This document shows, piece after piece, positions 11,477-22,800 of a DNA stretch of 55,000 bases (positions within the stretch are counted from its first letter, which is position 1; every line of letters starts with the position of its first letter). The notes below the pieces were generated by a model that was given only the letters and a program-made list of their open reading frames with translations, had not been told where the DNA came from and did not search any database. The stretch spans positions 607,764,209 to 607,819,208 of the forward strand of contig NC_081413.1 of assembly GCF_030272615.1 (NCBI RefSeq), in the 5' to 3' direction. The position numbers and the translations under genes were made by a program. Source of the DNA: Cryptomeria japonica (Eukaryota; Streptophyta; Pinopsida; Cupressales; Cupressaceae).

Positions 11477-11914
11477 AGGAGCATCCCAGAAGGAAAGAAG
11501 TTGTTTCATGTTACCAAGGAGTGAAGGAAGGATCATGACATTAAGAAAGATCAACTTGGAGGTGTTGAAGCCCATTATGGTTTCTTATGCTAAAAATGAT
11601 GTGTTTGTGTAATGACCTTAAGTGTCCTAATGATGCTCCTATGCATAAAATTATTGTAATAAGCCCCAATAGTGTCCATGAGAACAAGTTTGGTTTGATG
11701 AGCTTCTAGATTCATTTAATTATCTCTAGGAGTGTGAAATTATGATTTAGATAAATTAAAAGTGTCATAGATTACACAATCAATAAGTTGTAAATTCAAA
11801 TATTTGAATAACAACGGTTAGTATGTAAAATGGTGGGAATATGCAAATCATGCTTTTAGGCGTTGTTAGTGCCTTCTAACTAATTTGGATTGGTTATGGT
11901 GGTTGTTTATATGC

Positions 11915-11922
11915 CTATAAAT
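11915..11922 (+). promoter_or_regulatory. TATA box of the gag-only element LTR
   Basis: CTATAAAT follows ATATGC here, and CTATAAAG follows at the same place in the right LTR (15630-15637). It lies about 30 bases before the GAAGTCTG repeat, so transcription probably starts at that repeat. Confidence 0.55.
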
Positions 11923-11945
11923 TTTTTGCAAGCATTAGTGTATGT

Positions 11946-11991
11946 GAAGAAGTCTGGAGGAAGTCTGTAAGGAAGTCTGGAGAAGTCTGTT
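11946..11991 (+). repeat. GAAGTCTG tandem units (four)
   Basis: Four units of 10-12 bases built on GAAGTCTGG or GAAGTCTGT. The partner LTR has five (15661-15715). Confidence 0.75.
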
Positions 11992-13126
11992 GGGCAGTTT
12001 GTAATTCTGGAACAACAATAAAAGACATTTATTTCCTGCATTTTCTGAGTACTGTTTGTTTTTAATTTTCTTTGGAATCATGTCTACCATGCTTTGAGTG
12101 TTTTATTTGATTGATCCTTGCAATCTGGAGACATTGTGAAGTTCTGAAATAATATTATTTCCATTTTACTGTTGGCTGTCCCAGAACAGACTGTGCAGTT
12201 TCTTTGGTTTTGAGAGTTTTTAAGGATGTTTGGATCCATCCTTTGAATGCCTATTTTGATTCTCATAGGGTGGATTCATTTCTAACATGTACAATATATA
12301 TTCCTAACATTTTGATGACAGGAAGTTGGAGTTTGCAGGTGTGCACCGAGATAGATGACTGAAAACACATGGTTTTGATGCCATAGGTGTAGCAGCAGAG
12401 GATTGGCCTTAAGGAGGTCATACTTTTATGATGGAATCAATAAAGACATGTTAAATTTTGGGTAAATCAACCTTTGTTTGATTCTGGAAGTGAGTTTTGA
12501 AGTGATTTTGAGCAAGCCCTTGGTTTGTGGGTGATTTAATGAGGGTTTTGGAGTTTGGGTATTTAGGAATATAACTAAACCTTAATACCTTGAAAATCCT
12601 TGGTTTGGCATCACAATTAGAGACTTTATGGAATGGTTAGACCTGAAGATGAGTTTGAAGGGCAGTTCCTTAACAAAACAAACCTAATTAGCCCTCACGG
12701 TGAATGAGGATAGCAGTTTTTTGAAGGCTTTGTTCTAAAACAAGCATAGGTACAACTTTGGGTGTTGATAGGGGTTGATAATGGGTATCTAAAACAGTCA
12801 AAACATTTGTTGGTGTTTTGGGAAAATTTCATGAAAAGGGCATAAAACAGTCCAGGTAGGGCTACTAGACAAATAGGCCTAGTGAAGGGCTAAAACTGGA
12901 TTTTGATATTAGTTGAAGAGTTAAAGGTTTGAAAACCTTAGGGACATGTTTGTTGAAGTTATTTTATGTGTGTGGAGGTGGAGGAAACACCTGATTAAGG
13001 TGAAGACAAGTTTTGAGCCTATTGAGGCACTTTGAGCATTCGAAACACCATAGGAGTGTTGGGGTTTGGGTCCATATTCCATTCTAGTTTACAAGATTGC
13101 AACTAAATCCTCCATCCTTTGCATCA

Positions 13127-14485
13127 AGTGGTATCAGAGAACTAGAAGAATTGAAGGAAATCCTAGAAAGGGAAAGAAGGGAAAGAAGGGAACAAGATGC
13201 AGCAAGAGAGCAGGCTAAGGCAAGAGAAGAAAGACAATGGAGAAGGGAGAGAGAAGCTATGCAATCAAGGATAGATAACCTTGAGAGGAATAGAAGAAGA
13301 GAAGAGCAAGACAACCTAGAAGGAAATGATGGAGAAGAAATGCATGAAATGCATGAGCAACTGGCATATGGTGTAGAAGATCCTGAAGAAAGGAGATTGG
13401 TAAGATTGTTGAAAGCAGTACAAGGTAGTGGAGGTAAGAGTCATATTGATTTGCCTATCTATCAGGGGAAGATGGATAGTGAAGAGGTGTTGGGATGGCT
13501 TGATGCCTTAGATAACTATTTTGAGTTTGAAGAAATGGAAGAGGAGAAGAAAGTGAAATTTGCAAAGACTAAGTTGAGAGGTACAACATTGACATGGTGG
13601 ACTAGTTTTCAGAATGATAGGATGGCAAGATGATTAACAAAAGTGTCTACATGGTCAAGAATGAAAAGTTTGATGAAAGAGCAGTTCCTACCATCTGATT
13701 ATACCATTCATGTGAAGAGGATGAGATAGAATTTGAAGCAAAAAGAGATGGATGTAATGGCTTACATTGAGAAATTTCACAAGCTTAGTATCAGAGAAGG
13801 ATATGAGGAAGAAGATGAGAAAGTAGCCAGGTATATAAATGGCTTAAGATTTAATTTGCAAGATGAGATTGGTCTACAAATACCAAAAACAATAGGTGAA
13901 TGTTATCAGTTAGCAATTAGAGCAAAAGAGAAGGTGAAAAGAAAACAAGAAAGATCAAGTAATGGTGGAAGAGGAGGCATTTATAATAGAGGAAGAGGTA
14001 ATAGAGATCAAGGGCAAGGCAGCAATGAGAAAGGCAAAGAAAGTTTTTCAGAACCAAGAGGAGGATACAACCATAGAGGTGGCAGATTTGGAGGAGGAAG
14101 AGGAAGTGGAACCTTTACAGGTAAGTGTTTTCATTGCAATGAGATTGGGCACCAATCATTCAGATGTCCTAAGTGGATTGAATTAGATCAAGGCAGAGAT
14201 AGAAGAGTGAATATGGTACAAGAAGATGAGAAGAAAGAAGAATCAAAGAGAGTAGACCCTTTCCTTGAAGGTGACTTCTTGATGGTAAGGCAAGGTGAGA
14301 AACTTCAGCAAGAACCAAAGGTAACAATCTTTAGAACTACTTGTTTATGTAAAGGAAAGATATGTAAGGTAATCATTGATTCAGGATCACATAGTAATCT
14401 TGTGTCTCTTGATATGATAACCAAGTTAGGAATTGTACCATTTGACCATCCTAATCCCTACAAGGCCACTTGGGTTACCCAATAG
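13127..14485 (+). pseudogene. gag and start of protease of the gag-only element
   Basis: The frame begins in the LTR end. It runs through a Glu/Arg-rich coiled-coil region (13137-13330), a capsid core (GWLDALDNYFEFEEM, TLTWWTSFQ; 13480-13620) and LRFNLQDEIGLQIPKT (13840-13900). A Gly/Arg-rich basic part follows, then one zinc knuckle CFHCNEIGHQSFRC (14128-14170, a complete CCHC) and a protease loop IIDSGSHSNLVSL near 14375-14410. In-frame TGA at 13631 and TAG at 13727 sit in otherwise continuous protein and fit Arg CGA and Gln CAG changed by C to T. The TAG ending at 14485 is similar (TQ-stop-QH). Gag type and protease ending resemble chromovirus-like Gypsy elements. Confidence 0.85.
13129..13139 (+). 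promoter_or_regulatory. Primer binding site, initiator Met tRNA
   Basis: TGGTATCAGAG starts two bases after the LTR end, matching the standard 3' end complement of plant initiator-Met tRNA. Confidence 0.9.
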
Positions 14486-15174
14486 CAGCATGTAGAGGTT
14501 GGTTTGAAGGCTTATGTGAATTTTTCTATTGGTCCATATCAAGATAGGGTGTTATGTGATGTGGTTCTTATGACTTGTGACATTTGATATTAGGAAGACC
14601 TTGGCAACATAGTAGAAGAACAATACATGATGGTTTTGATAACACATATTTGGTTCATAAAGATGGTCAGAAATATAAATTGAGTCCTTTACCTTTGGGG
14701 TTCTTGAAAGAGCATCCTATAATATGTTTTGGGGAGCATTTACCAATGATAAGGTAGGTTGAAAAACAAGAAGATACTGGTTGGAAGGAAGATGTTAATT
14801 TGCAGCAGACTATGAGGAAGAATAGTCCTCTTCATGATGATTTATGGGATTTATCTTTTGTGCAGGTTGGTTCAGTCAAATGTCCTATTGTTGAGCAGGG
14901 ATATGTGGGTGTGAAAGAGAAGTTGTAGGTACAACAAGTGGATTAGAGAAGAGCAGATAGACAGACTGGTTATGAGCAGCAATGTCCTAAACAAGAGTAG
15001 CAAAATACATGTTTTGTTTCTAATCTAATGTGTGATGTGACTACAGGTTTAAGAAGCAGAAAGAAGGTGACTTTTTGGGATTATTTCATCCCTTAATCAA
15101 GATTTGTAAGGAGGCAAAAGCAATTTGATGTTTGGAAGCAACAACATCATTCTTGGGACAAGAATTTTCTTATT
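14486..15174 (+). pseudogene. Protease remainder and 3' coding tail of the gag-only element
   Basis: After a stop, the protease continues (VGLKAYVNFSIGPYQDRVLCDV) and, after a one-base shift near 14585, through LGRPWQHSRRTIHDGFDNTY. That is the normal C-terminal end of a Gypsy protease. Translation then stays protein-like to the polypurine tract (KLSPLPLGFLKEHP) with several stops. No reverse transcriptase motif occurs. The part after protease looks like the two ends of a longer pol joined by deletion, but I cannot place the joint. Confidence 0.65.
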
Positions 15175-15183
15175 GGTGGGGAG
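15175..15183 (+). promoter_or_regulatory. Polypurine tract of the gag-only element
   Basis: GGTGGGGAG ends two bases before the right LTR (TGATGC...). Confidence 0.65.
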
Positions 15184-15185
15184 TA

Positions 15186-16852
15186 TGATGCAGGAGCATC
15201 CCAGAAGGAAAGAAGTTGTTTCATGTTACCAAGGAGTGAAGGAAGGATCATGACATCAAGAAAGATCAACTTGGAGTTTTTGAAGCCCATTATGGTTTCT
15301 TATGCTAAAAATGATGTGTTTGTGTAAAGACCTTAAGTGTCCTAATGATGCTCCTATGCATAAAATTATTGTAATAAGGGCCAATAGTGTCCATGAGAAC
15401 AAGTTTGGTTTGATGAGGTTCTAGATTTGTTTAATTATCTCTAGGAGTGTCAAATTATGATTTAGATAAATTAAAAGTGTCATAGATTACACAATCAATA
15501 AGTTGTGAATTCAAATATTTGAATTACAACGGTTAGTATGTAAAATGGTGGGAATGTGCAAATCATGCTTTTAGGCGTTGTTAGTGCCTTCTAACTGATT
15601 TGGATTGGTTATGGTGGTTTTTTAGATGCCTATAAAGTCTATGCAAGCATTAGTGTACATGAAGAAGTCTGGAAGAAGTCTGGAGGAAGTCTGTAAGGAA
15701 GTCTGGAGAAGTCTGTTGGGCAGTTTGTAATTTTGGAACAGCAATAAAAGACATTTATTTCCTGCATTTTCTAAGTACTGTATGTTTTTAATTTTCTTTG
15801 GAATCATGTCTACCATGCTCTGAGTGTTTTATTTGATTGATCCTTGCAATCTGGAGACATTGTGAAGTTCTTAAATAATATTATTTCCATTTTACTGTTG
15901 GCTGTCCCAGAACAGACTGTGAAGTTTTTTTGGTTTTGAGAGTTTTTAAGGATGTTTGGATCCATCCTTTGAATTCCTATTCTAATTCTCATAGGGTGGA
16001 TTCAATTCTAACATGTAAAATAGATATTCCTAACATTTTGATGATAAGAAGTTGGCGTTTGCAGGTGTGCACCGAGATAGATGACTGAAAACACATGGTT
16101 TTGATGCCATAGGTGTAGCAACAGAGGATTGGCCTTAAGGAGGTCATACTTTTATGATGGAATCAATAAAGAAATGTTAAATTTTGGGTGAATCAACCTT
16201 TTTTTGATTCTGGAAGTGAGTTTTGAAGTGATTTTGAGCAAGCCCTTGGTTTGTGGGTGATTTAATGAGGGTTTTGGAGTTTGGGTATTTAGGAATGTAA
16301 CTGAACCTTAATACCTTGAAAATCCTTGGTTTGGCATCATAATTAGAGTCTATACAGAAGGGTTAGACCTGAAGATGAGTTTGAAGGGTAGTTCCTTAAC
16401 AAAACAAACCTAATTAGCCCTCACGGTGAATGAGGACAACAATTTTTTGAAGAATTTTTTCCAAAACAAGCATAGGTACAAATTTGGGTGTTGATAGGGG
16501 TTGATAATGGGTATCTAAAACAGTCAAAAAATTTGTTGGTGTTTTGGGAAAATTTCATGAAAAGGGCATAAAACAGTCCAGGCAGGGCTACTGGACAAAT
16601 AGGCCTAGTGAAGGGCTAAAACTAGATTTTGATATTAGTTGAAGAGTTAAAGGTTTGAAAACCTTAGCGACATGTTTTTTGAAGTTATTTGATGTGTGTG
16701 GAGGTGGAGGAAACACCTAATTAAGGTGAAGACAAGTTTTGAGCCTATTGAGGCACTTTGAGCATTTGAAACACCATAGGAGTGTTGGGGTTTGGGTCCA
16801 TATTCCATTCTAGTTTACAAGATTGCAACTAAATCATCCATCCTCTGCATCA
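15186..16852 (+). repeat. 3' LTR of the gag-only element
   Basis: A complete LTR, 1,667 bases, TGATGCAGGAGC to CTGCATCA; its ends form a TGATGCA/TGCATCA inverted repeat. It has the TATA box at 15630-15637 and five GAAGTCTG units at 15661-15715. Confidence 0.9.
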
Positions 16853-16853
16853 A

Positions 16854-16880
16854 TTTCTCCTAGTGGAAGGTCCTAACTCT
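16854..16880. repeat. 27-base target duplication, right copy
   Basis: Identical to 11442-11468; one extra A (16853) separates it from the LTR end. Confidence 0.8.
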
Positions 16881-16966
16881 ACTAAGTCAGATGGTGAAGA
16901 ACCAGTCCTAAGGACTCAGTGGAATCTCTCGGGAGAGAAAGATGATATAAGATCCATCTTAATACC

Positions 16967-17221
16967 TCAATTCTCTGATTGAGGAGGTGGTTGTGGATTT
17001 TCTTGTGGGTTCACCTGAGGATTAATTTGTCTTTGTGCCTCTACTTCTATACATATATCCTTTTGTCTCTCATTGTCCAAGACTTGTCGTGCTCGTAACC
17101 AATCATTATAATCTCTTGTATTGTCCCAAGCAAAGTCGTATAGATGGGTAAGAATGTCGTCTTGCTCGTTGTTGAGGTTAGGTTGGGTAAAGGGCATCAA
17201 TCTATCTCCTGGAAGTACCAT
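16967..17221 (-). pseudogene. Gypsy gag, N-terminal part (split from the rest by insertion)
   Basis: The minus-strand ATG at 17221 opens MVLPGDRLMPFTQ, followed by an acidic segment (NNEQDDILTHLYDFAWDN), RQVLDNERQK and a Pro/Gln-rich end. It lies only about 30 bases after the primer site, the expected place for gag. The frame ends at 16967. Protein-like sequence continues to LGPSTRR beside the nested element, and gag resumes at 11476 and lower. It is the N-terminal part of the protein at 9792-11476. Confidence 0.65.
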
Positions 17222-17251
17222 ATGTGGTTAACCAATGAGGGGACTAGTCTA

Positions 17252-17270
17252 GGCCCTCCTTCTAGCGCCA
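17252..17270 (-). promoter_or_regulatory. Primer binding site candidate of the large Tat-like element
   Basis: The minus strand reads TGGCGCTAGAAGGAGGGCC, a TGGCGC-type site common after the 5' LTR of plant Gypsy elements. It lies 8 bases after the LTR end (CA at 17279-17280 on the minus strand) and just before gag. I do not assign the tRNA. Confidence 0.65.
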
Positions 17271-17470
17271 GTTTCTATTGGCGACTTTTTTCACACAGAC
17301 CTGCCAACAATCAAGTAGCCAATGTGAACACTCACCACCTCTCCTGAAAAGAAATGAATTTGGGAAAACTCACTACCCCAAGGTCATTATAGTCAAGTCA
17401 TGATGGTGATGGGCATCCCAATGGTTGATGTGGTTGTACCTGTAAAGGGGCCTACTGGTTGGAACTAAAT

Positions 17471-18328
17471 CTCGCTGGTTATGAATAACTGCACTTCCTT
17501 TCTTTTTGTGTTTTTATGGTTTAAGATTCTCTGGGAAATAAAATGCGAAGTGTAAAGGGGAACAAGAAAATAACAAAAAAAACCAATATAATAACAACTT
17601 AATGAACTACTCAATCAGTTCCCTACAATCCAAGAAATTATCAAATATTATCCAAGTTAGCATTCAATAATGGACCTCCAGAAAACCCGCAAAATCATCA
17701 ATTTCACAAATTTATGGAAATAAAATCATCAACAATATGGCCTATCACAATAATTCTCATACACCACTAACGTGCGCAATATGATTCATAAAGTGATAAA
17801 CAAAAAAAGATTAAACCATGTTGCTAACTCCAAATAATAGACGTTGCGAGATTACATAGAACAATTTGGTAGAATCTAGACGTAGATCAGGCAATCTACA
17901 AGCTGCTTCTCATATTAATCTCAATGAATGTATAACAAAAATAACTCAAACTTCTTAACAATCTGCAAAATATTCTAAAATCTCTAAGTGGGCCACAAAT
18001 CATCAATTTGGGACCCTTACAAATGAATCCATTTTCTCAATTTATAGAAGTTCTCTGCCCTATTATCTAGGAAATAAACCTACCCTAAATTAAGAACTGA
18101 AACTAGGAGTCGTAGTTAACTTGCAAGTTTCTTCCTTGATACTCCACTTAACAACTACAAAACAAGGACTGCATGAGCACTACAAAGACCATGCTGGGTG
18201 AGCCACATTTTTTTAGTCATGTAGAATTTCTCTCAAAATTGGAACTTGAGTAGGAGCTGTAGTTGAAAATACAAGATTAAGGATTTATGAAAAAGCTTTT
18301 CCATCTTTAGCAATTATGCATTTATTCC
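17471..18328 (-). other. Inner non-coding part of the long LTR
   Basis: No protein-like sequence is visible between the end of the LTR reading frame and the primer site. The minus strand contains a TATA candidate at 18040-18046. This is where a start site for the full element RNA would be expected if the LTR boundaries are right. Confidence 0.4.
18040..18046 (-). promoter_or_regulatory. Second TATA candidate inside the long LTR
   Basis: The minus strand reads CTTCTATAAATTGAG. It lies downstream of the LTR reading frame and about 760 bases before the primer site. Confidence 0.35.
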
Positions 18329-18671
18329 TTATTTCTTGGCAAAAGCTCTATAATTATCAACTATACATGCAACTGCTTGAACTAGACGATCAACTACGTG
18401 CTTAACTCTAAATTTATATTTCTTCAAAACTTCATCCGCATGCATTCTCCCCTCCTCTAACTCCTTCACTGTGCCTGCCACCTCCTGACACTGAGTAATC
18501 AAATGTGTATACCTGTCCATGTGGGTGACATCAAACTAGGCCGAGCATCCTAGGTGCTAAGCCTCATATGCATCGCACTAATCCAAAACTTGTTGCTGCT
18601 CCATTATTCCCATATTAGCTAATCCAAGGCCAAAGGGTCCTTGCATATCCTTTACAAAACTCTCATATGAC

Positions 18672-18676
18672 AAAAT
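18672..18676. repeat. Target-site duplication AAAAT, left copy
   Basis: AAAAT here and at 19868-19872 flank the solo LTR. Confidence 0.85.
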
Positions 18677-19867
18677 TGTTACTACTTATCAGATTGCCAT
18701 TAGTTTTATGTCAAAGTTATACTATATACTCTAGTCGGTTACTATTACCAAGATATTCAGTCGGTATGCACAGTCTAGTCGGTTACAGAAGAAAGCAGTC
18801 ACAAAACGCAGTATACACTGAGTTGTCTACCGAGTATCTTTACATGTCTACCGAGCAACAAAGATGACACACTGAGTTGATTTACACCGAGTGAAACGTG
18901 TTACCAGATTCATTGAACCTGGACATGCATATGAAAACGTGTTACAAGATCGAGCCACATCTAACCGTTATCACATTGGAAATTGCACTTACAGATTGTG
19001 TATGATTTCGAGGTCATCTAACCAATGAAATATTTTGCATGGTTATTCATTCAATAAATCATGTTTGTAAGATCGAAGCAATGAATTGGATCTCTGTCAT
19101 AAGAGATCTATTTATACAACATGAATTGAGATCAGAAATATACATGTAGCATGACAAAAAGGAAGATACAGAGATATATGAAGCAAGACATGTGAAAGCA
19201 CTAAGTGTTATGACTGTTACAGAGACACAAAGGTCACCGAGAAGGTTTTCAGAGAACAGTCAAAGAATAGAGTAAACGGAAGGGTTTACCGAGTTACTAT
19301 ATGGGTTACTGAGGTATGCTATAAGCAAGGTAATCTTATTCTGAGCACATAGAATCTTCTATAACATTCCAGATGTAAAGTTGTAGATATTTGTAATAAT
19401 TTTATTGTAATATTTTGAAGTGTTAAGAGAAACCTTTAACAGGGTAAAAGACTCTAATCAAGTCTATAAATTGTAAAGCCTCTAACCAGGTGCAACATTT
19501 AGATGAAGTGTTGTAAAATCCTTTAGCAAGGTAGATCTAACAGATCTTGTTACTCCTAGCAGGGTATGCTATCAGAAATAGCTAAAAATGTAGCTCTAAA
19601 TGAGCACTCTTTATTATTGCAGTAGTGAAGTTGTGGGTGCCATCCCCACCATAGTTTTTCTCTCTAACCAAGAGTTTTTGCGTAACCAAAATATATGTGT
19701 TATGGAGTGAATCATGTATGATTGTTATCTATTTGTTTTAGCTTTATATTATGTTACTGCACTATTCGGTTTATGCATAATAGTAAAGTTATTGTTGAAG
19801 AAATGTTTTGAAGTACTGATTCACCCCTCCCCTCTTAGTACATTAGCTTTCCATATTGGGCCTAACA
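18677..19867 (+). mobile_element. Copia-type solo LTR
   Basis: A 1,191-base block from TGTTACTACT to GGGCCTAACA with TG...CA ends and a perfect AAAAT duplication. Only one LTR is present and no internal region. The sequence GTGGGTGCCATCCCCACCAT at 19633, and CACCCCTCCCC before the end, match the corresponding parts of the Copia LTRs at 26087 and 31973. This gives the Copia assignment and the plus orientation. Removing it restores the interrupted LTR reading frame. Short repeats of ACCGAG are frequent inside. Confidence 0.85.
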
Positions 19868-22800
19868 AAAATTTCCCTGAGGAGAGGGTCTGAAATCTCT
19901 GTCATATCCTTGATATACTGCTAAAGAAGTTCAATCTTCAGCTCCAACGTGTACACATATGACTGCAAGTTTTCATAACTATCACCCCCTAAAAGGTCCT
20001 CTTCCATTACCATCTCTTCCCCTAGCTGCAATATCTTTTTCAAAATTCAGAATTGTTTATTGAAAATGTTAGACTTTCACTCCCATTGCATGGAACAGGA
20101 AGCCAAAGCTCTGCCTGCCTATACCACCTTACGATATATCTCCATAGTATCTTGCAAAGATAATCTTATCTTGGCTACATTTACTTGGGCCCATGACTTG
20201 GCTGTAGCGACCACCCGTCTCACCTCCATTAATGCTTTTACTTCTTCCTCTAGCAGCAATGAGGTAGAAGGCAGGACATAAGCTTTGCATGAGTATAGGG
20301 TGCTTCTCATTTCAATTAGCAGTTGCTTATATTGCCCTAGTTGCGCTTTGAGCTCCATGTTGGAAGTATGCTCCTTCTCTACATGCCCTCTGATAACGCT
20401 CGTGGCTAAATCCAAAGTATCTAGCTCCCCCCACTTGGTTTGTTTGCCCAAATTTATCTGGGATATTTGATATTTGGGGGAAGCTTGTCTCTCAGCTTGG
20501 GATGGAACTACCACATCTGTAATCACTTCACTGAAACCAATTTTTAATAGATGATGAACAGTTTTCAGCTTCTTAACCTTTGGTGGCTCCTCGGTGATTA
20601 CTTGTTGTAGAGTGACCTTAGGGAGCTCTTCTTTTCTCTTTTTCTTCCCAAAGGTAAACTCTAACCATTGTGGTATATATTCATCCTTGTCACCTTGATG
20701 TGACACTACATCTGCAGTCATATCATGGACCTCTACCTGCTCCTCTACTTCATCTCTCACTTCTGTTTCTGTTTTCCCGGGGTCTTGAGGTGGGATAATT
20801 TGATGGGCTAGATTGATTTGGAGAGCATGTTGCTTATGTAACTCTCCTAGTTTGCCACTGACCTCCTCATTAAATTCCATATCTTCCCCACCTGCCTCTA
20901 TTTCATCTTGCCCGACTACTATATCCTTGAGGAAGTCCTCTTGATCTTGAGGGGTTAGCACTAGTCTTTCATTCAATAGGTCTTCTACCTCATACCCTTC
21001 TTGCTCGCCTTCTAGTGGTCGTTATTGCTCAAGATCTTCTTCCTCCTGATCTAAATCCGACTTGATGTTTCTAAATTTTATTCCTTCAGTGGTAGACCTA
21101 AAGCCTTGCACTCCAGACTGCCCTACGGGAATATTGACTCGTGGTGGTATAGGGGCGTTGGTGCCTAAAGCATGTGTGGCATCTATTGAAGGTGGATGAG
21201 TAGGTATATCCTCAATAATTTCTATATCTTCTTCTTGCTCTTGGGTACCCTCTCCTGCAATCTACCCTATAGTCATCCTTGGTGGGAGAACTTTGGCAAG
21301 TGGTATCGCTCCCAATCCATCGGTTGCTCCCAAGTCCGCTACCTTCTTTAACAATTCAGACTCCCTCATCTTTTCTTGGAGTTTCTTGATTAAGTCCTCA
21401 GTACTTTCTTGAGGTTTTTCTTCCTCATCTAGATCAGTGGACGTATTTTTCCTTGAGGTTGACCTTTTCTTCTGAGTGTACTCCTTATGGCCCCTTGATT
21501 GAGGTACCCCTGAAGTGGACTCCTTCTGTTTCACCTTTGAGGCACTAGGCCTTACCCTCTGGCTTAACCATTGCTTGGTCCTATTGATGACCACTTGAGA
21601 AATTTTTTCCATAATAGTGTCTTCACTTGCAGACCACTTTATTGGGGAGAGGGGCCTTTTATCTATCCCTGATTCCCTATAAACTGGATCAAGTAAGTCC
21701 CCATTATCCCTAAGGTTTTTAGAAAGGTTATTCTTAATTCTGAAATCTCTTACCTTTGGCACAGATAACCTATTACAGCTCTTCTCCCTAACCTCAAAAC
21801 TGTCTTGCAGGCTGGCCCAAAATTCCTCCAAGCTGGGCTTGTGCCCCTCATATGCCTTAGGCATATCTTGTTTGAGTTTCTTATAGGGATCATAAAACTC
21901 CCTAGCATGATCATACTCCTTCAAGTTCAAATCTTGAAGCTCTTGTTCTACTAATTTTTCTACTTGTATCTTAGAACATGCAAAGTACCCAATAGATACT
22001 GAGAAATCGATACCTGCTTTTTGTTTTGATGACAAAAGTGACTGGAGGCCCACAAGCTACCTTACATACTCTAGCAAAATTATCCTATCTTTGCAATATC
22101 GGGGCAACAACATTGGGTTCCCTGTGAATCCGCTAACCCTGATGTAAGTGGAGTGTGGGTTTTGGATGAACCAACATGCCCACTCTCGGATGACAGCCAT
22201 GGCCTCTAGGCTAATCTAATATCCTTCATCCCCTGTTAATTTGATTATTTTTGGGAAAACAAAGGTATCATTAACTGTCTTGAAATGAGCCTTTGCATTG
22301 GCTAAAGTGAGTTGGTAATAATACTCCCATACCTTCTTTTGTCCTTCCTCCTCTCCCAATTGACCTTCTACCTATAGCCCTGGAAACTTTCTAGCTCTAG
22401 CAGCTACCCAGATGACGTATGATGTGAAAAAGAACTTTTGGTATGTTGAACTTCTTTCATATGTTTTCAGATATTGTTAGAGAGGATCTGTGGCCAATCA
22501 AAGTATTGTTTCCCTATTAAAATAGTGCTCATGAATTGGAACATCCAGGGATGAAAATGCTTACAATCTGGCTTGCCAAAGGCCATGCTAAGCATAATGA
22601 TTAAGTCTCTTTGGGGTTCTTTGAAATCTGCCCTGAGGATCTCCGTTGCCTTGAGACCTGTCTTTCTTTATTTTTCCAACCATTTTTTATTCATGTGCCT
22701 ATTACTGGCTGATATTTTGTCATTCCATGCCCTTAAGGCCTCTTCTTCGGTTAACAGAAACATCTCCTCTTTGGTTGGGATGCCAAAAACCAACCCAAGT

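Larger units (their letters stand above)
11477..13126 (+). repeat. 5' LTR of the gag-only element (left end trimmed)
   Basis: This matches 15192-16852. The right LTR begins TGATGCAGGAGC and both LTRs end TTGCATCA or CTGCATCA, giving TG...CA ends. Here the first six bases are missing. It contains a TATA box near 11915 and a run of GAAGTCTG units at 11946-11991. Confidence 0.9.
11477..16852 (+). mobile_element. Non-autonomous gag-only LTR retrotransposon (TR-GAG type)
   Basis: Two direct LTRs (11477-13126 and 15186-16852) enclose only about 2 kb. That interior holds a primer site, gag with a zinc knuckle, a protease start, a short tail and a polypurine tract. Reverse transcriptase, RNase H and integrase are absent, so copying would need enzymes from another element. 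The LTRs differ by about 4% over a 360-base stretch I compared. It is inserted in the gag of the large Tat-like element. The junctions are unusual: the left LTR lacks its terminal TGATGC and the flanks share 27 bases instead of 5. Confidence 0.85.

Noticed and set aside
18677-19867. Could be a full small element rather than a solo LTR
   Set aside because: Only one copy of the Copia LTR end motifs is present, and there is no internal repeat, primer site or polypurine tract.
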